Source: Ephydatia muelleri (lineage: Eukaryota; Porifera; Demospongiae; Spongillida; Spongillidae). Taken from it: DNA of 64,000 nt. The position numbers and the translations under genes were made by a program. This document shows, piece after piece, positions 1 through 9,235 of the stretch (positions are counted from its first letter, which is position 1; each line of letters starts with the position of its first letter). Where the stretch lies: positions 4,025,298-4,089,297 of the forward strand of contig JABACO010000024.1 of the NCBI GenBank assembly GCA_013339895.1, written 5' to 3'. The notes beneath the pieces are model-generated. The model was not told the DNA's origin, ran no database searches, and saw only the letters and a list, made by a program, of their open reading frames with translations.

Positions 1-926
1 CACATACATGCACACAAGCTCTGCACAACAGCGACTGCTGTTGTGTTGACCTTCTCCCTCCACTGCATATAAAACTACCACCAGACCCAGCTACATGGAT
101 GGTTTCAGCCTATAGCCACACCCACCGTACACAGCAACGCACCCCTCCAAATAATACAGATTGACTTAAATGTAATGTGATACGCATTTAATGGATTAGC
201 TAACTAGACTACGTAACCCCTCTATTAATAATTGTTGAAGGGTAATCAATACGTAACTTTAGAAGAGCAGCATGTGATATACAGCGTTTCATGATGGGTG
301 CCTAGTGACCTTTCAAGGGTACTGTGCTTCCACTTTTGTTGTGCTAATTGGGATGCAGCAGTCTTGCCAGATTTTTCTGGTAGCTGGGTATCTTCTTTCT
401 CGTGCATAATGAATATCAAATACCGCTAAAGTACCACGAATAAGCCCCCACCCCTCCGCCCCCAGCAATAAAAAATGGCTGGTGTTTAAACGTGCGCATC
501 TCCGTAACCTCAAAAGTCTCCTCAAACGTATTCAGCATTTCAGAAACAAAAATGGTACCCGTACATGATTATGAAAAAAGATACGCAGAAGCGTTCGCGA
601 TTACGAAGATATGGACGTTTAAACACGAGCCATTTTTATTGTTGGGGGCGGAGGGGGGGGGCTTATTCGTGGTACTTTACGGTACGTATGTGTTATTCAA
701 ATAATGAATACGTAATTTTTTAATACGTATCAATGGCAATCAGACGAATTTTTTAAAATCCTGATACATTATTTCTACAGTAATGCCCACCTCACACCTC
801 ACACCTCACACCTCACACCTCACGCACTCTATCACAGACTAGAAATGTTTTGTTAATACGATATAGGAGGATGAGACACACCCTTCCATATAACGCCCAC
901 CTTATGGAACAGCATTACGGACTCAC
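1..926. other. Left-edge non-coding stretch
   Basis: No convincing exon is visible here. The stretch holds a fold-back element (separate entry) and a short CACACCT-type tandem repeat around 788-830. It is probably intron or 3' flank of the minus-strand SH3 gene that starts to its right. Further exons of that gene could lie here unrecognised. Confidence 0.5.
421..684. repeat. Fold-back (MITE-like) element
   Basis: An inverted repeat with arms at about 421-493 and 614-684. The left arm GTACCACGAATAAGCCCC returns reversed on the right as GGGGCTTATTCGTGGTAC, and both arms carry the same C-rich/G-rich core and a GTTTAAACG inner end. The spacer of about 120 bp shows weaker self-complementarity. 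No reading frame belongs to it. It looks like a small non-autonomous DNA transposon or fold-back element; the target-site duplication could not be fixed by eye. Confidence 0.7.
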
Positions 927-1405
927 ATTGTTGTTCTTCAGAATGACGTAAGAGGATGGGACACACCCCTCTGTGCCCCCTTCACCCCTGGCCCTCCACC
1001 AATGCTCGTTGTGCTCCCCTAGAAACTCCAGCATCTGACCTGGTGGGCGTAGCAATCGTTTCACTCAACGGTAAAGCAATTCTGATTCAAATCAGAAACT
1101 TGGTATTGTACGGGTTAAGACATCGCTGCCATTCAGGCAATTGCATGTGCCTTGCTGCTAGGAAACACAAACATTGCTACACACACCATTGCCGAAACAT
1201 GCAAGCTAAGTCAGAGGGGATATGAGGGTGAGTGGGTAGTGGTGGAGAGACTGCAGCTCCAATAAGGGTGCTCTGAGTTATTGCCTTAAAGTACCCACTA
1301 ATGACATCATACCTTTGGTCAGAGACAGCTCATTGAAGCCACCTGGAGAGTCTTGTCTGGCTTCATAGTCAAACATGGCAACCAGCACCTGCTTCTTCTC
1401 AGCCA
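927..1405 (-). CDS. SH3-domain protein, two internal exons
   Basis: Two minus-strand exons join in phase to make one SH3 domain. Exon 1405..1313 is preceded by CCTTAG and followed by GTATGA. It encodes about 30 residues including VLVAMFDYEA and NELSLTKG, the ALYDYEA and RT-loop/diverging-turn half of an SH3 fold. Exon 1039..927 is preceded by CCAG and followed by GTGAGT. It continues with GQMLEFLGEHNEHWWRARG and EGCVPSSYV, which carry the conserved WW and the P-x-x-Y (3-10 helix) residues that bind proline-rich ligands. Phases are 1 in, 1 across the junction, and 0 out. The insert DSPGGFNE in the RT loop is a little long and recalls RIM-binding or MAGUK-type SH3 domains, but I cannot name the gene. 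The remaining exons lie to the left of the window or are unrecognised on the right. Confidence 0.72.
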
Positions 1406-1956
1406 CTAAGGGGTTAAGAATAAAATATGCATTCTGTGGTCATGCAATGTTACTTGGCAACCATCCACATTTAAGCAGCTGTACAATGCGTGATGTGTAT
1501 GACTGACAAGGGAAGGTTCCATTGCATTGGCACATAGCAACAGAGCTTGGCAACAGTACATTAGGCCCGTTTTCCCTCCATTGACACACAAAGTAAATCG
1601 CAAGTCAGATATCAAGGTTTTATAGTGCACCTGCTATATAATCGAAAAATCCCTCCCTCCTTCTCCCACACACTGCAAGTATAGCTTTGACAGCACACAG
1701 GCAAGGCTAGAATGATGTCGACCCCTATTAAAGCTCGCCACTCAACATCATCACTAATGCCTGATGAGGGCATAGGACACAGAACATCACGTGATGTCAG
1801 ATAAAAGGGATGGATGATGGTAAACAATCCTCCCTGGCAAGAACAAGACTAACCTCTGGAGATAACCACTATTGATAACCATTGATAACCTCTATTTGGA
1901 ACAGCCCCAATTATTTATTACAAATCCTACACCCCTATGGATGGTGTCCGGGTGTG

Positions 1957-1971
1957 TGAGTGAGTGAGTGA

Positions 1972-2012
<41 letters not shown>

Positions 2013-2052
2013 GTGTGTGTGTGTGTATAATGTGTGTGTGTGTGTGTGTGTG
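1957..2052. repeat. TG/TGAG microsatellite
   Basis: A run of GAGT then GT dinucleotides, interrupted twice by TAATG. The histidine/threonine-rich open frame on the opposite strand is only a by-product of the repeat. Confidence 0.95.
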
Positions 2053-2322
2053 AGCTGTTGGGGTATGTAATAATTGGGATCCATATATGGGTGTAGCATC
2101 TTGAAATGAAGGGGGTATTGCCACTTATATTAGAGAGTATGAAGAATTACACGTTATTGTGGACAGGTGCCTCGTGGTGACCCCTTTGCTTGGAGAAGAC
2201 GTATCATCATTGCGGGGTTGTGACCACATGCCAGCACAATAGACATTTATCAGACCACCTTACGCATGAATGATAATGGCTCCTAAAACCACACCCACTT
2301 TAAGAATAGTAGGCTCTCCCCA

Positions 2323-2348
2323 CCCCCCCCCCCCCCCCCCCCCCCCCC
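2323..2348. repeat. Poly-C tract
   Basis: About 26 consecutive C. Length is likely variable and prone to sequencing error. Confidence 0.9.
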
Positions 2349-2726
2349 TTTCGTCTTACCCTCGGAGCTTGACGTCGCGCCTGACTTTTCTTCTTCCCTG
2401 CTATCCTCCGGGCACCGCCCTGGCCTCCTGCAAGGTTGGAGGTCGCTCAGTCCGAGCACGCCCCTCCCTCTCCCAGGAGTGGTGTAACGAAAGCTTCGAA
2501 TGACATCGGCCATCACCAGGCGCCACGTGCGCTCACCACATCAGATCGGTCTCGTTCCCAGGCTTTCAATAATCGACGGGGGCGGGTCATTATGATGGGG
2601 CCTGTCAATCGTGCCGCGTTGCGGAGAAAAAAAAAATCGATGTGGAAAAGGCTAAAGCAGGCAATCCTTTAACTGCTCACTGACGCATTTTATACATTGA
2701 TCCATCATAGGAAGGCCGCCCCCTCT

Positions 2727-2727
<1 letters not shown>

Positions 2728-2759
<32 letters not shown>

Positions 2760-2760
2760 A
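2728..2760. repeat. Poly-C tract
   Basis: About 32 consecutive C, immediately 3' of the LINE fragment that follows on the minus strand. Confidence 0.9.
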
Positions 2761-2805
2761 CCAAGTGATCGCGTTATCATCTCAGTTACTTATAGCTACA
2801 CTCTT

Positions 2806-4427
2806 TTAAATTAAAACAAAATTATGCACACTAGTTTGGATAAATTTAGTAGCTATATTTAAATTGTCAGTTGTGTCTTCGTAAAAGCATAATCCTTTTA
2901 GGTGTTTTTTTTTACATTTGAATGAATTAATTTTATTGAAGAAATATGCAATATAAATACACTGACGCACAATTACATACACATAACCAATCATGAGCAC
3001 AATCCTGGTGAGGATAGCCGAAGAAATGGATCTCATGAGGCAGGTGTTAAGCCTTCCGTAAATCTCATTTATGACGACTGATTTAGGCTTGGAGCATGCA
3101 ATTGCCAGCCTGGATGCCAACTGCGCAAAAGTTTTAACTGCCTCTTGACCCCATGCTCCGTACGTCTCGACAACCAAAGGGAGGCACACCCAACCTACAC
3201 ATTTAGCATCATTACTGTTGTGTTTTCTTATCTCTGAGGCCTGAGCCGCCACTCCTGAAGACACTCCCGCTTCCGAAAGGATAAGTGAATTTAGCGGAGA
3301 GGTCACACAGAAGTCAAAGGCTGCAGGCTTGCCCAGTGACCAATTGTGGACGAGGACATCTGCGGGTCTACTGTGATCATGGTCTGGAGTTAAATTATTA
3401 CCTACTTCGAGCTTGACAGGAAGGTGAGCCAGGCGGCAGGAATCTGCAAACACATCTCTCAGCAGGTTATGGCGATGAACTGCGACTGAGGACCTGTTAA
3501 AAATGCCCTGAAGTTGATAATCATCCAGTTTGGATGACAGCATCTTTTGATTTATGTTGGAAGATGCGAGGGAGTCCAACGAAATCTTATCAGCTGGTGC
3601 TACACAACATTGAACATCTCCACAGCATGGGTGAGGTGGGTAAGAGACTGGAGTGGAGGCCATAGCCGGATGAACAAACGGAGGCAATGTAAGCAGCTGG
3701 AGCATGAAGCATGAGAGAGCGCATACCCAAACCACCTCTACTCAAACTTAGCTGGACCTGATTCCATGATACATCAGTCAAGTCTACCGAAGTACTCTGA
3801 GACAGACAACTTCTAGCATCCTGGTCGAAAAGCTCCAGAGCTTTGACGGAGAGCGAGGGTGGAGTAGCGCGAGCCAGATGAGATAGTTTGCAAAAGCCAC
3901 TACAAGTGCGAAGTAGCATTAAAGCTACTTGAGGATCAAGTGCTCCAACTTCTTCTATCTGTAGCATGAGTTGTTTAGCCATGCAAACCATGCTTATGAG
4001 AAATAAAGGTGGTACAGAAATCTAGGTCATCAATGGGGATCCCTAAGATTTCAATGTTTGGCTGGTGGATTGCTTCATTGATGGAGGGAAGTGACTTAGG
4101 TCGCTGTGACAAAAAACTTCACATTTATAAATGTCCCAAAGAGTGACCTCTTTCTTCTAAAATAGCCAGCACTCTACATACCTCAGTGCTCGAGCCTGCC
4201 ACAACACCATCATCCAAATACCAAGCATGGTACAACAGATTGGCACAGCCTGGCTCCAATACAATCTCAGACACTAAGATATTCAACACCAAAGAGAATA
4301 AGAGAGGGCCGAGAGGATCCCCTTGCTGGACACCACATTCTAAAGTTAGATTCCCCATCGTGTGCCATAAGTATGGGTGCTGGCTATAACACAAATGAGC
4401 CCAAAGGGTAGAGTTCAGGAAAATCAA
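2806..4427 (-). mobile_element. LINE (non-LTR) reverse transcriptase fragment, family 1
   Basis: Minus-strand remains of a reverse transcriptase element, 5'-truncated. The piece at 4427..4125 has GVQQGDPLGPLLFSL (RT motif B) and WYLDDGVVAGS (motif C, YLDD catalytic aspartates). The piece at 3991..3590 has the post-RT motif SLSRGGLGMRSL followed by HAPAAYIAS. The piece at 3735..2806 has a C-terminal block with RPADVLVHNW, AAFDFCVTSPL and PLVVETYGAWGQEA. That block resembles the restriction-like endonuclease region (P-D followed by D/E) found at the C-terminus of some site-specific LINEs. Frames are shifted between pieces, so it is inactive. An A-rich 3' end (T-rich on this strand near 2907) precedes the poly-C tract. 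Assignment to the LINE class is firm from the RT motifs; the clade is not determined. Confidence 0.75.
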
Positions 4428-4876
4428 CGACGAAATAAATGTCTGTATATAAATTATTGTCAGTCTCAGTTTATAAGAGAGTTTGGAAAATTTTCGCTAC
4501 ATTAAAATTATGTGTGCCACACCCCCAACTGATACATTAATAAATTTCAAAAACATTCGCAAATGTAGTAATGATAGTGCTTTGCACAACTGACACTTAA
4601 TCGGCTAGAATTCATCCAAAAAAGGAGGTTATGTAGCCTCGTCTGATTCATCAGACACAGTTGACCAGTTTTAAGGCAATGCTAAGGTTTAGAGGTTCTA
4701 AATCTTTCCATCAAGCTGCATATAGCAGGGAACAACAATTGATTGATCTAATAGCATCTTGCATAGCCTAACATGTGGTAAAATAATGGTATGAAACAAA
4801 ATAAGATATGGTTATAATAGTGATGTCAAATAACTCTCTTACTAATTGAGATGGACAATAATTGGTTCGGACTGCT

Positions 4877-5107
4877 TCAATGCATGATGGAGTACAGAGC
4901 GGCCCCATCCTCAAAGCCCAGGCCACTTCTCCACTTTACTCTGGAACCCCTTAGGCATAGGCTGGCTGCTCTGATGATGGCAAATGAAAGCCTTGCTCTG
5001 ATGTAGCCACATGTTTGTGCATAAGACTTTTTCCATTTGCTTGCAACACATGTAGCCATTCTCTTAAGGAAGTGGCTCAGCTTCCCGATGCAGAAGTCCA
5101 TCTACTG
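4877..5107 (-). mobile_element. LINE C-terminal fragment, family 2
   Basis: A minus-strand stretch encoding LSHFLKRMATCVASKWKKSY and IRARLSFAIIRAASLCLRGS, then KWRSG. This is the C-terminal end of a different RT family from the one just downstream. The same block (FLKHVATSIAAKWEKSYAET) ends the LINE copy at 15.7-18.4 kb. It is only the 3' end of an element, presumably dead on arrival. Confidence 0.65.
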
Positions 5108-6136
5108 AAGTGACAAAGAGTGTTAAAGTACCTCTACGATCTTCCACTGCTTGTTTGTACATCTTTTTTACCACATTTCAGTAGGCCTTCGTAGCTGAGA
5201 ACAAATTCGTCTTGTTCTTGATAGTTTGTTTGGGCCGTTTGGAAATGAAGACAATTTTGGCTGGAGCGGACGCGAATGAAACAAAGGCATCGGAATTGCG
5301 AAGCTGGCTTGTGGACTAAGAAATAATCTGTCACATGCACTCGCACGCTGTCGAAGATGCAACCAGCTAGTGTACTGACAGAATCAAGCTGCTCACGGCT
5401 GTCGCGGCACAGGGGTGAACATTATGCTAATCCAATGGTCTATTTTTACCACCATGGAAATCAACAAAACATCAGCCACCAAACTTCCCTACCAACGCGC
5501 ACCAATAGAATTGACATCTTCACTGTCTTAATTGCTGTGGCTACGTCTTTAAAGGATGAATCAGATGTGTTGTTTGTGTGGATAACAATACAGGATCTCG
5601 TGCCAGTGCTGAGGGTTAGACAGAGCACAAAGCAGAGCACAAGGTACATATGCAAAAATATAAGGGAAATGAGAACTTGGCACTTCATGCGGTGAACTTG
5701 ATCTAATAAAAATTTTTTACTGCACATGCAATAAGTACATGTAGGGCTATTCACATGCATAATCAATAGTGCAAATCATCACCATCGTTAATATAATAGT
5801 ATTCATTATGTGAAATTTACCAATGCAACACACACACACACATCGCAGCTGCGAAATGTTGGTCTGGGTACGAGACTAAGCGTGCCGAGGTCGGGCTACG
5901 CCAACTAACTTTGCTGCACAGTTCCAGAGTTCTTGCACTTGTATTCAAGGCTGCTCAAGGGTTTATGGGTTATGCCAACAACGAATGCAACAAGTGAACA
6001 CACTCATTCAGTGAAATTTTTGAGAACACAATAACCTATACCCATTCAATCATCAATCATAAACATCTCACGGACAAATTGAATCTGATTCAGATAGCGG
6101 ACACTTTTGTGACAAGTTTGGAACATCGGTCATAGA
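5108..6136. other. Non-coding stretch with solo element end
   Basis: No recognisable exon. At about 5853-5878 lies GGTCTGGGTACGAGACTA, the same terminal sequence as the hairpin element at 26932-27057, here without its partner arm. The rest is AT-rich and unremarkable. Confidence 0.4.
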
Positions 6137-6623
6137 TATTAGAGTAGTCTAATCTCTATTAGAGTAGTCTAATCTCTATTAGAGTAGTCTAATCTCTATT
6201 AGAGTAGTCTAATCTCTATTAGAGTAGTCTAATCTCTATTAGAGTAGTCTAATCTCTATTAGAGTAGTCTAATCTCTATTAGAGTAGTCTAATCTCTATT
6301 AGAGTAGTCTAATCTCTATTAGAGTAGTCTAATCTCTATTAGAGTAGTCTAATCTCTATGAGAGTAGTCTAATCTCTATTAGAGTAGTCTAATCTCTATT
6401 AGAGTAGTCTAATCTCTATTAGAGTAGTCTAATCTCTATGAGAGTAGTCTAATGTCTATTAGAGTAGTCTAATCTCTATTAGAGTAGTCTAATCTCTATT
6501 AGAGTAGTCTAATCTCTATTAGAGTAGTCTAATCTCTATTAGAGTAGAGTAGTCTAATCTCTATTAGAGTAGTCTAATCTCTATTAGAGTAGTCTAATCT
6601 CTATTAGAGTAGTCTATCTCTAT
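6137..6623. repeat. 20-bp minisatellite
   Basis: About 24 head-to-tail copies of AGAGTAGTCTAATCTCTATT. Copies are almost identical (occasional T to G in the last base), and one copy near 6541 has a 5-bp AGAGT partial duplication. It ends about 180 bp before the first recognisable eIF2A exon. The high homogeneity implies recent expansion. Confidence 0.95.
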
Positions 6624-6821
6624 GCATCGGTTAAGCATTTTTGGAAATCAGAACAATTATTGCAATTTAGCTGTGCAGTGTTGTTATTTGCGCCTCTTGG
6701 CCCTCCCATTTAACAGCGGGAAGTGACGTCACATGAGGTTAATTAGTGAAGCGCTGTACTATCATATCCTTGCCTGCCAGACCTAAATAATCGGAATGTT
6801 CAGGAATCCGCAGTTATGTCA

Positions 6822-8724
6822 GGTGGGGGTGCATCTCGATATGCCACATGCACGCTAATGACCTGGGGTGCATTCCCGCATCCGTAGACGCCCAAGTCCT
6901 ATCGAAGTCAGCTTTGAAGAACAAGAAGCGGAGAGAGAAAAAACACAACGCCCCACGTGTCACGAACAACGACGAGGAGACGCTACCCATTGCCTCCCCT
7001 CCCATCATCACTCCTCCACCTGACCCAAGGACTGTGTTAAAGAAGCAGCTAGAGGAGGCAAAGGCCGCTAAGGTATTGAATACTATACGCGTTTGCTTGT
7101 AACTTCTTTCTATTAACGCGCGCCTGTGGATAATAAAGTATATACGGCACGTCACGATGAAAGCCACAAAATTCAAGTAGTGTCTGGAAAAAGCCACTCC
7201 TTACGCTACCATTATTAAAGTACCGGTGTGTTGTTACGAATTATTAATATTTAATCACATCCATCTCTTCCACACCCACCCTCGAAGGAGACGGGTAGAG
7301 GGCTTGTAAAAAGCTGCATTCTGGGTGCCCAGCCCTTTCGTGGGCCTCCTGGTTGTTGTGAGGGTGCATGGTGTGCATGTATGTCGTCTATCGAAGATCA
7401 GGGCCACCTCCCAAAGATCAGGGCCGCCTCCCAAAGATCAGGGCCACCTTTCAAAGATCAGGGCCACCTTTCAAAGATCAGGGCCACCTTTCAAAGATCA
7501 GGGCCACCTCCCAAAGATCAGGCCCACCTCCCAAAGATCAGGCCCACCTCCTGTGTTCCTTGTGCATGAGCTCATGGGAGAGGGTTATGTCGTGTTTTAG
7601 TGTGGACATTCAAGGGGCTGGCTGCGGTGGATTGAATTTCGGTATTTGTGTTTGCTCCTGACCCTTGGAGAACACAGGTCATTAGGGAAAGTGGGAAGGA
7701 TTTGGGGTGTGATGTAATGCACTAGCCATTCCATTGGCCATTTGGCCTCAAAGATGTTTTATCACTTGTATCATGCCCAGAATTGAAAAAATCTTGCCGC
7801 GGTACCATGCATGCATGCAACATTTCGTGTCAATGTCTCATATCATATCAAGGAAGTAAAAAACCATTGTGTAACATTGAAGCCAGACTTATTAGTGTAG
7901 AAAGATGGCCACTCACTTGAACTGTTGTCTTCAAATTCATGCGAGCTCATCAGTGATGACTGTTGAGTAACTTATGTGTGTATGCCTAATTAATGCACAC
8001 CTCAACACAATGCCATGAAGACCAGACGTAGTGGGTGTGGCCTGCAGGGTGTTGGATGAGTGTTAACCCTTACGCTTGTGTTGGTTTTGATCAATTGAAT
8101 GGGTGTGGTCTTCCCTGCAGGATGCAAAGAAGGCACAGGAGCTAAGGGAGCAGCTTTGGTTGTGGGAAGATACCCTCACGTTGGGTCAGTCAGGGTAAGA
8201 AATGGTAGGAATGTGTGTGAGTGTGTGTGTGTGTGTGTGTGTTGTGTGTGTGAGTGTGTGTGTGTGTGGGGGGGTTTGTGTGAGTGTGTGTGTGGGGGGG
8301 TTTGTGTGAGTGTGTGTGTGTGTGTGTTGTGTGTGTGAGTGTGTGTGTGTGTGTGAGTGTGTGTGTGTGAGTGTGTGTGTGTGTGTTGTGTGTGTGAGTG
8401 TGTGTGTGTGTGGGGGGGTTTGTGCACGTGTGTGTGTGCTTGCATGGCATGTACGTATGTCTATTTGTGCATGCATTCATAATCATTAATGGTTGCCATG
8501 GTTTTGTATCTCAAAGTGTGTCTAATCCTCTCAGACCTGGTGCTCCACAGTTGGACCACACCTTGTTTGCCCCTCCCCCTCCTCTTCCCCTTACTAATCC
8601 ACCCCCCGCTCGAATCATGGAGGACCCGCTGGAACGCTCATTGGCAAAGCTGAAGAAGAAGCTGACCCAGATCCAGGAACTGAAGGCGAGGAGAGAGAGA
8701 GGAGAGACGCTGGATGTGAATCAG

Positions 8725-8772
<48 letters not shown>

Positions 8773-9084
8773 GTTTGTGGGCATGCGTGTGCGTGTGTGC
8801 ATGTGTGTGTGTCTGTGTGGGCAGTGTGACATGTCTGCGTTTGTGTGTGACTGAACTGTCGGTTGCGATTATGTGTAAGTTATGGTTTGAGGCATCTGTG
8901 CCTTTGTAGGCATATTTTTGTGTGTAGCTTGCTCTGTTGGTAGAGTGTAGTGTTGTCATGTATTCTAAGGCACACCTCTCTCTCTCTCTGGTTGCAGCTG
9001 GCAAAGATTGATAATGGCAAGGAGGTGGAAGAGGAGATTACCTCACTGGAACAGCTGCTGCAAAGTAGTCGACAGCTGAGATAA
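6822..9084 (+). CDS. EIF2A: eIF2A-like translation factor, C-terminal exons
   Basis: Four plus-strand exons join in frame. They are about 6822-7072 (start uncertain), 8121-8194, 8535-8724 and 8998-9084, with donors GTATTG, GTAAGA, GTGTGT and acceptors CTGCAG, TCTCAG, TTGCAG. The peptide has LSKSALKNKKRREKK, matching the LSKTALKN block of eIF2A, then a proline-rich linker. Next comes the lysine/leucine coiled-coil LAKLKKKLTQIQELKARRE, and LAKIDNGKEVEEEITSLEQL before the TAA at 9082. In the known family this tail follows a WD40 beta-propeller; eIF2A delivers initiator tRNA to the 40S subunit under some conditions. No propeller exon is visible upstream, so either the 5' part is unrecognised or this is a short protein. 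PYM/WIBG has a similar C-terminal helix and is the main alternative, but the SALKN motif favours eIF2A. The second exon (QLWLWEDTLTL) is unusual for the family. Confidence 0.68.
7391..7552. repeat. 20-bp intronic minisatellite
   Basis: Eight copies of a unit close to AAGATCAGGGCCACCTCCCA in the first visible eIF2A intron. It is open in several frames and mimics a proline-rich protein (SGPPPKDQGHLSK), but it has no splice context of its own. Confidence 0.93.
8212..8432. repeat. TG-rich microsatellite
   Basis: Interrupted (TG)n with G7 blocks, starting 17 bp after the donor of the 74-bp eIF2A exon. All His/Thr or Cys/Val open frames here are repeat artefacts. Confidence 0.93.
8725..8825. repeat. 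TG microsatellite at a donor site
   Basis: The TG run begins at the eIF2A splice donor itself (CAG followed by GTGTGTGT), so the GT of the donor is part of the microsatellite. Confidence 0.85.
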
Positions 9085-9235
9085 GGACACATGAGTGTGC
9101 TGCTATATGAATGGAATCACATTTTATCTACTATCGTTGATTATGTATGAATCAAACAGCATTTGGGGACCATATGCGTATAGAAAATGACACGTATTCT
9201 GTGAGCAGTGTGACATGATTAGTTCGGCTGTTCTG

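Larger units (their letters stand above)
1406..2805. other. Non-coding, low-complexity stretch
   Basis: Upstream side of the SH3 exons. It contains a TG microsatellite (about 1957-2052) and two long C homopolymers (about 2323-2348 and 2728-2760). Short GC-rich open frames exist on both strands around 2283-2672. One on the minus strand begins MADVIRSFRYTTPG and could be a 5' exon of the SH3 gene, but it has no recognisable domain. Confidence 0.4.

Noticed and set aside
2283-2672. GC-rich open frames on both strands (MADVIRSFRYTTPG / MEVAQSEHAPPSPRS)
   Set aside because: No recognisable domain and no supported splice partner; they could be a 5' exon of the SH3 gene but the evidence is too thin.
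5134-5346. 70-codon minus-strand frame ending KKDVQTSSGRS
   Set aside because: No domain, lies between LINE debris and unannotated DNA, no splice context.
6137-6623. CRISPR-like array
   Set aside because: Head-to-tail identical units with no spacers, in animal DNA; it is a minisatellite. The same applies to the arrays at 16.0, 17.2 and 19.6 kb.
7325-7661. Proline-rich repeat protein (SGPPPKDQGHLSK)
   Set aside because: A 20-bp minisatellite in an eIF2A intron with no splice signals of its own.
8176-8486. His/Thr-rich proteins
   Set aside because: Translations of TG microsatellite DNA.
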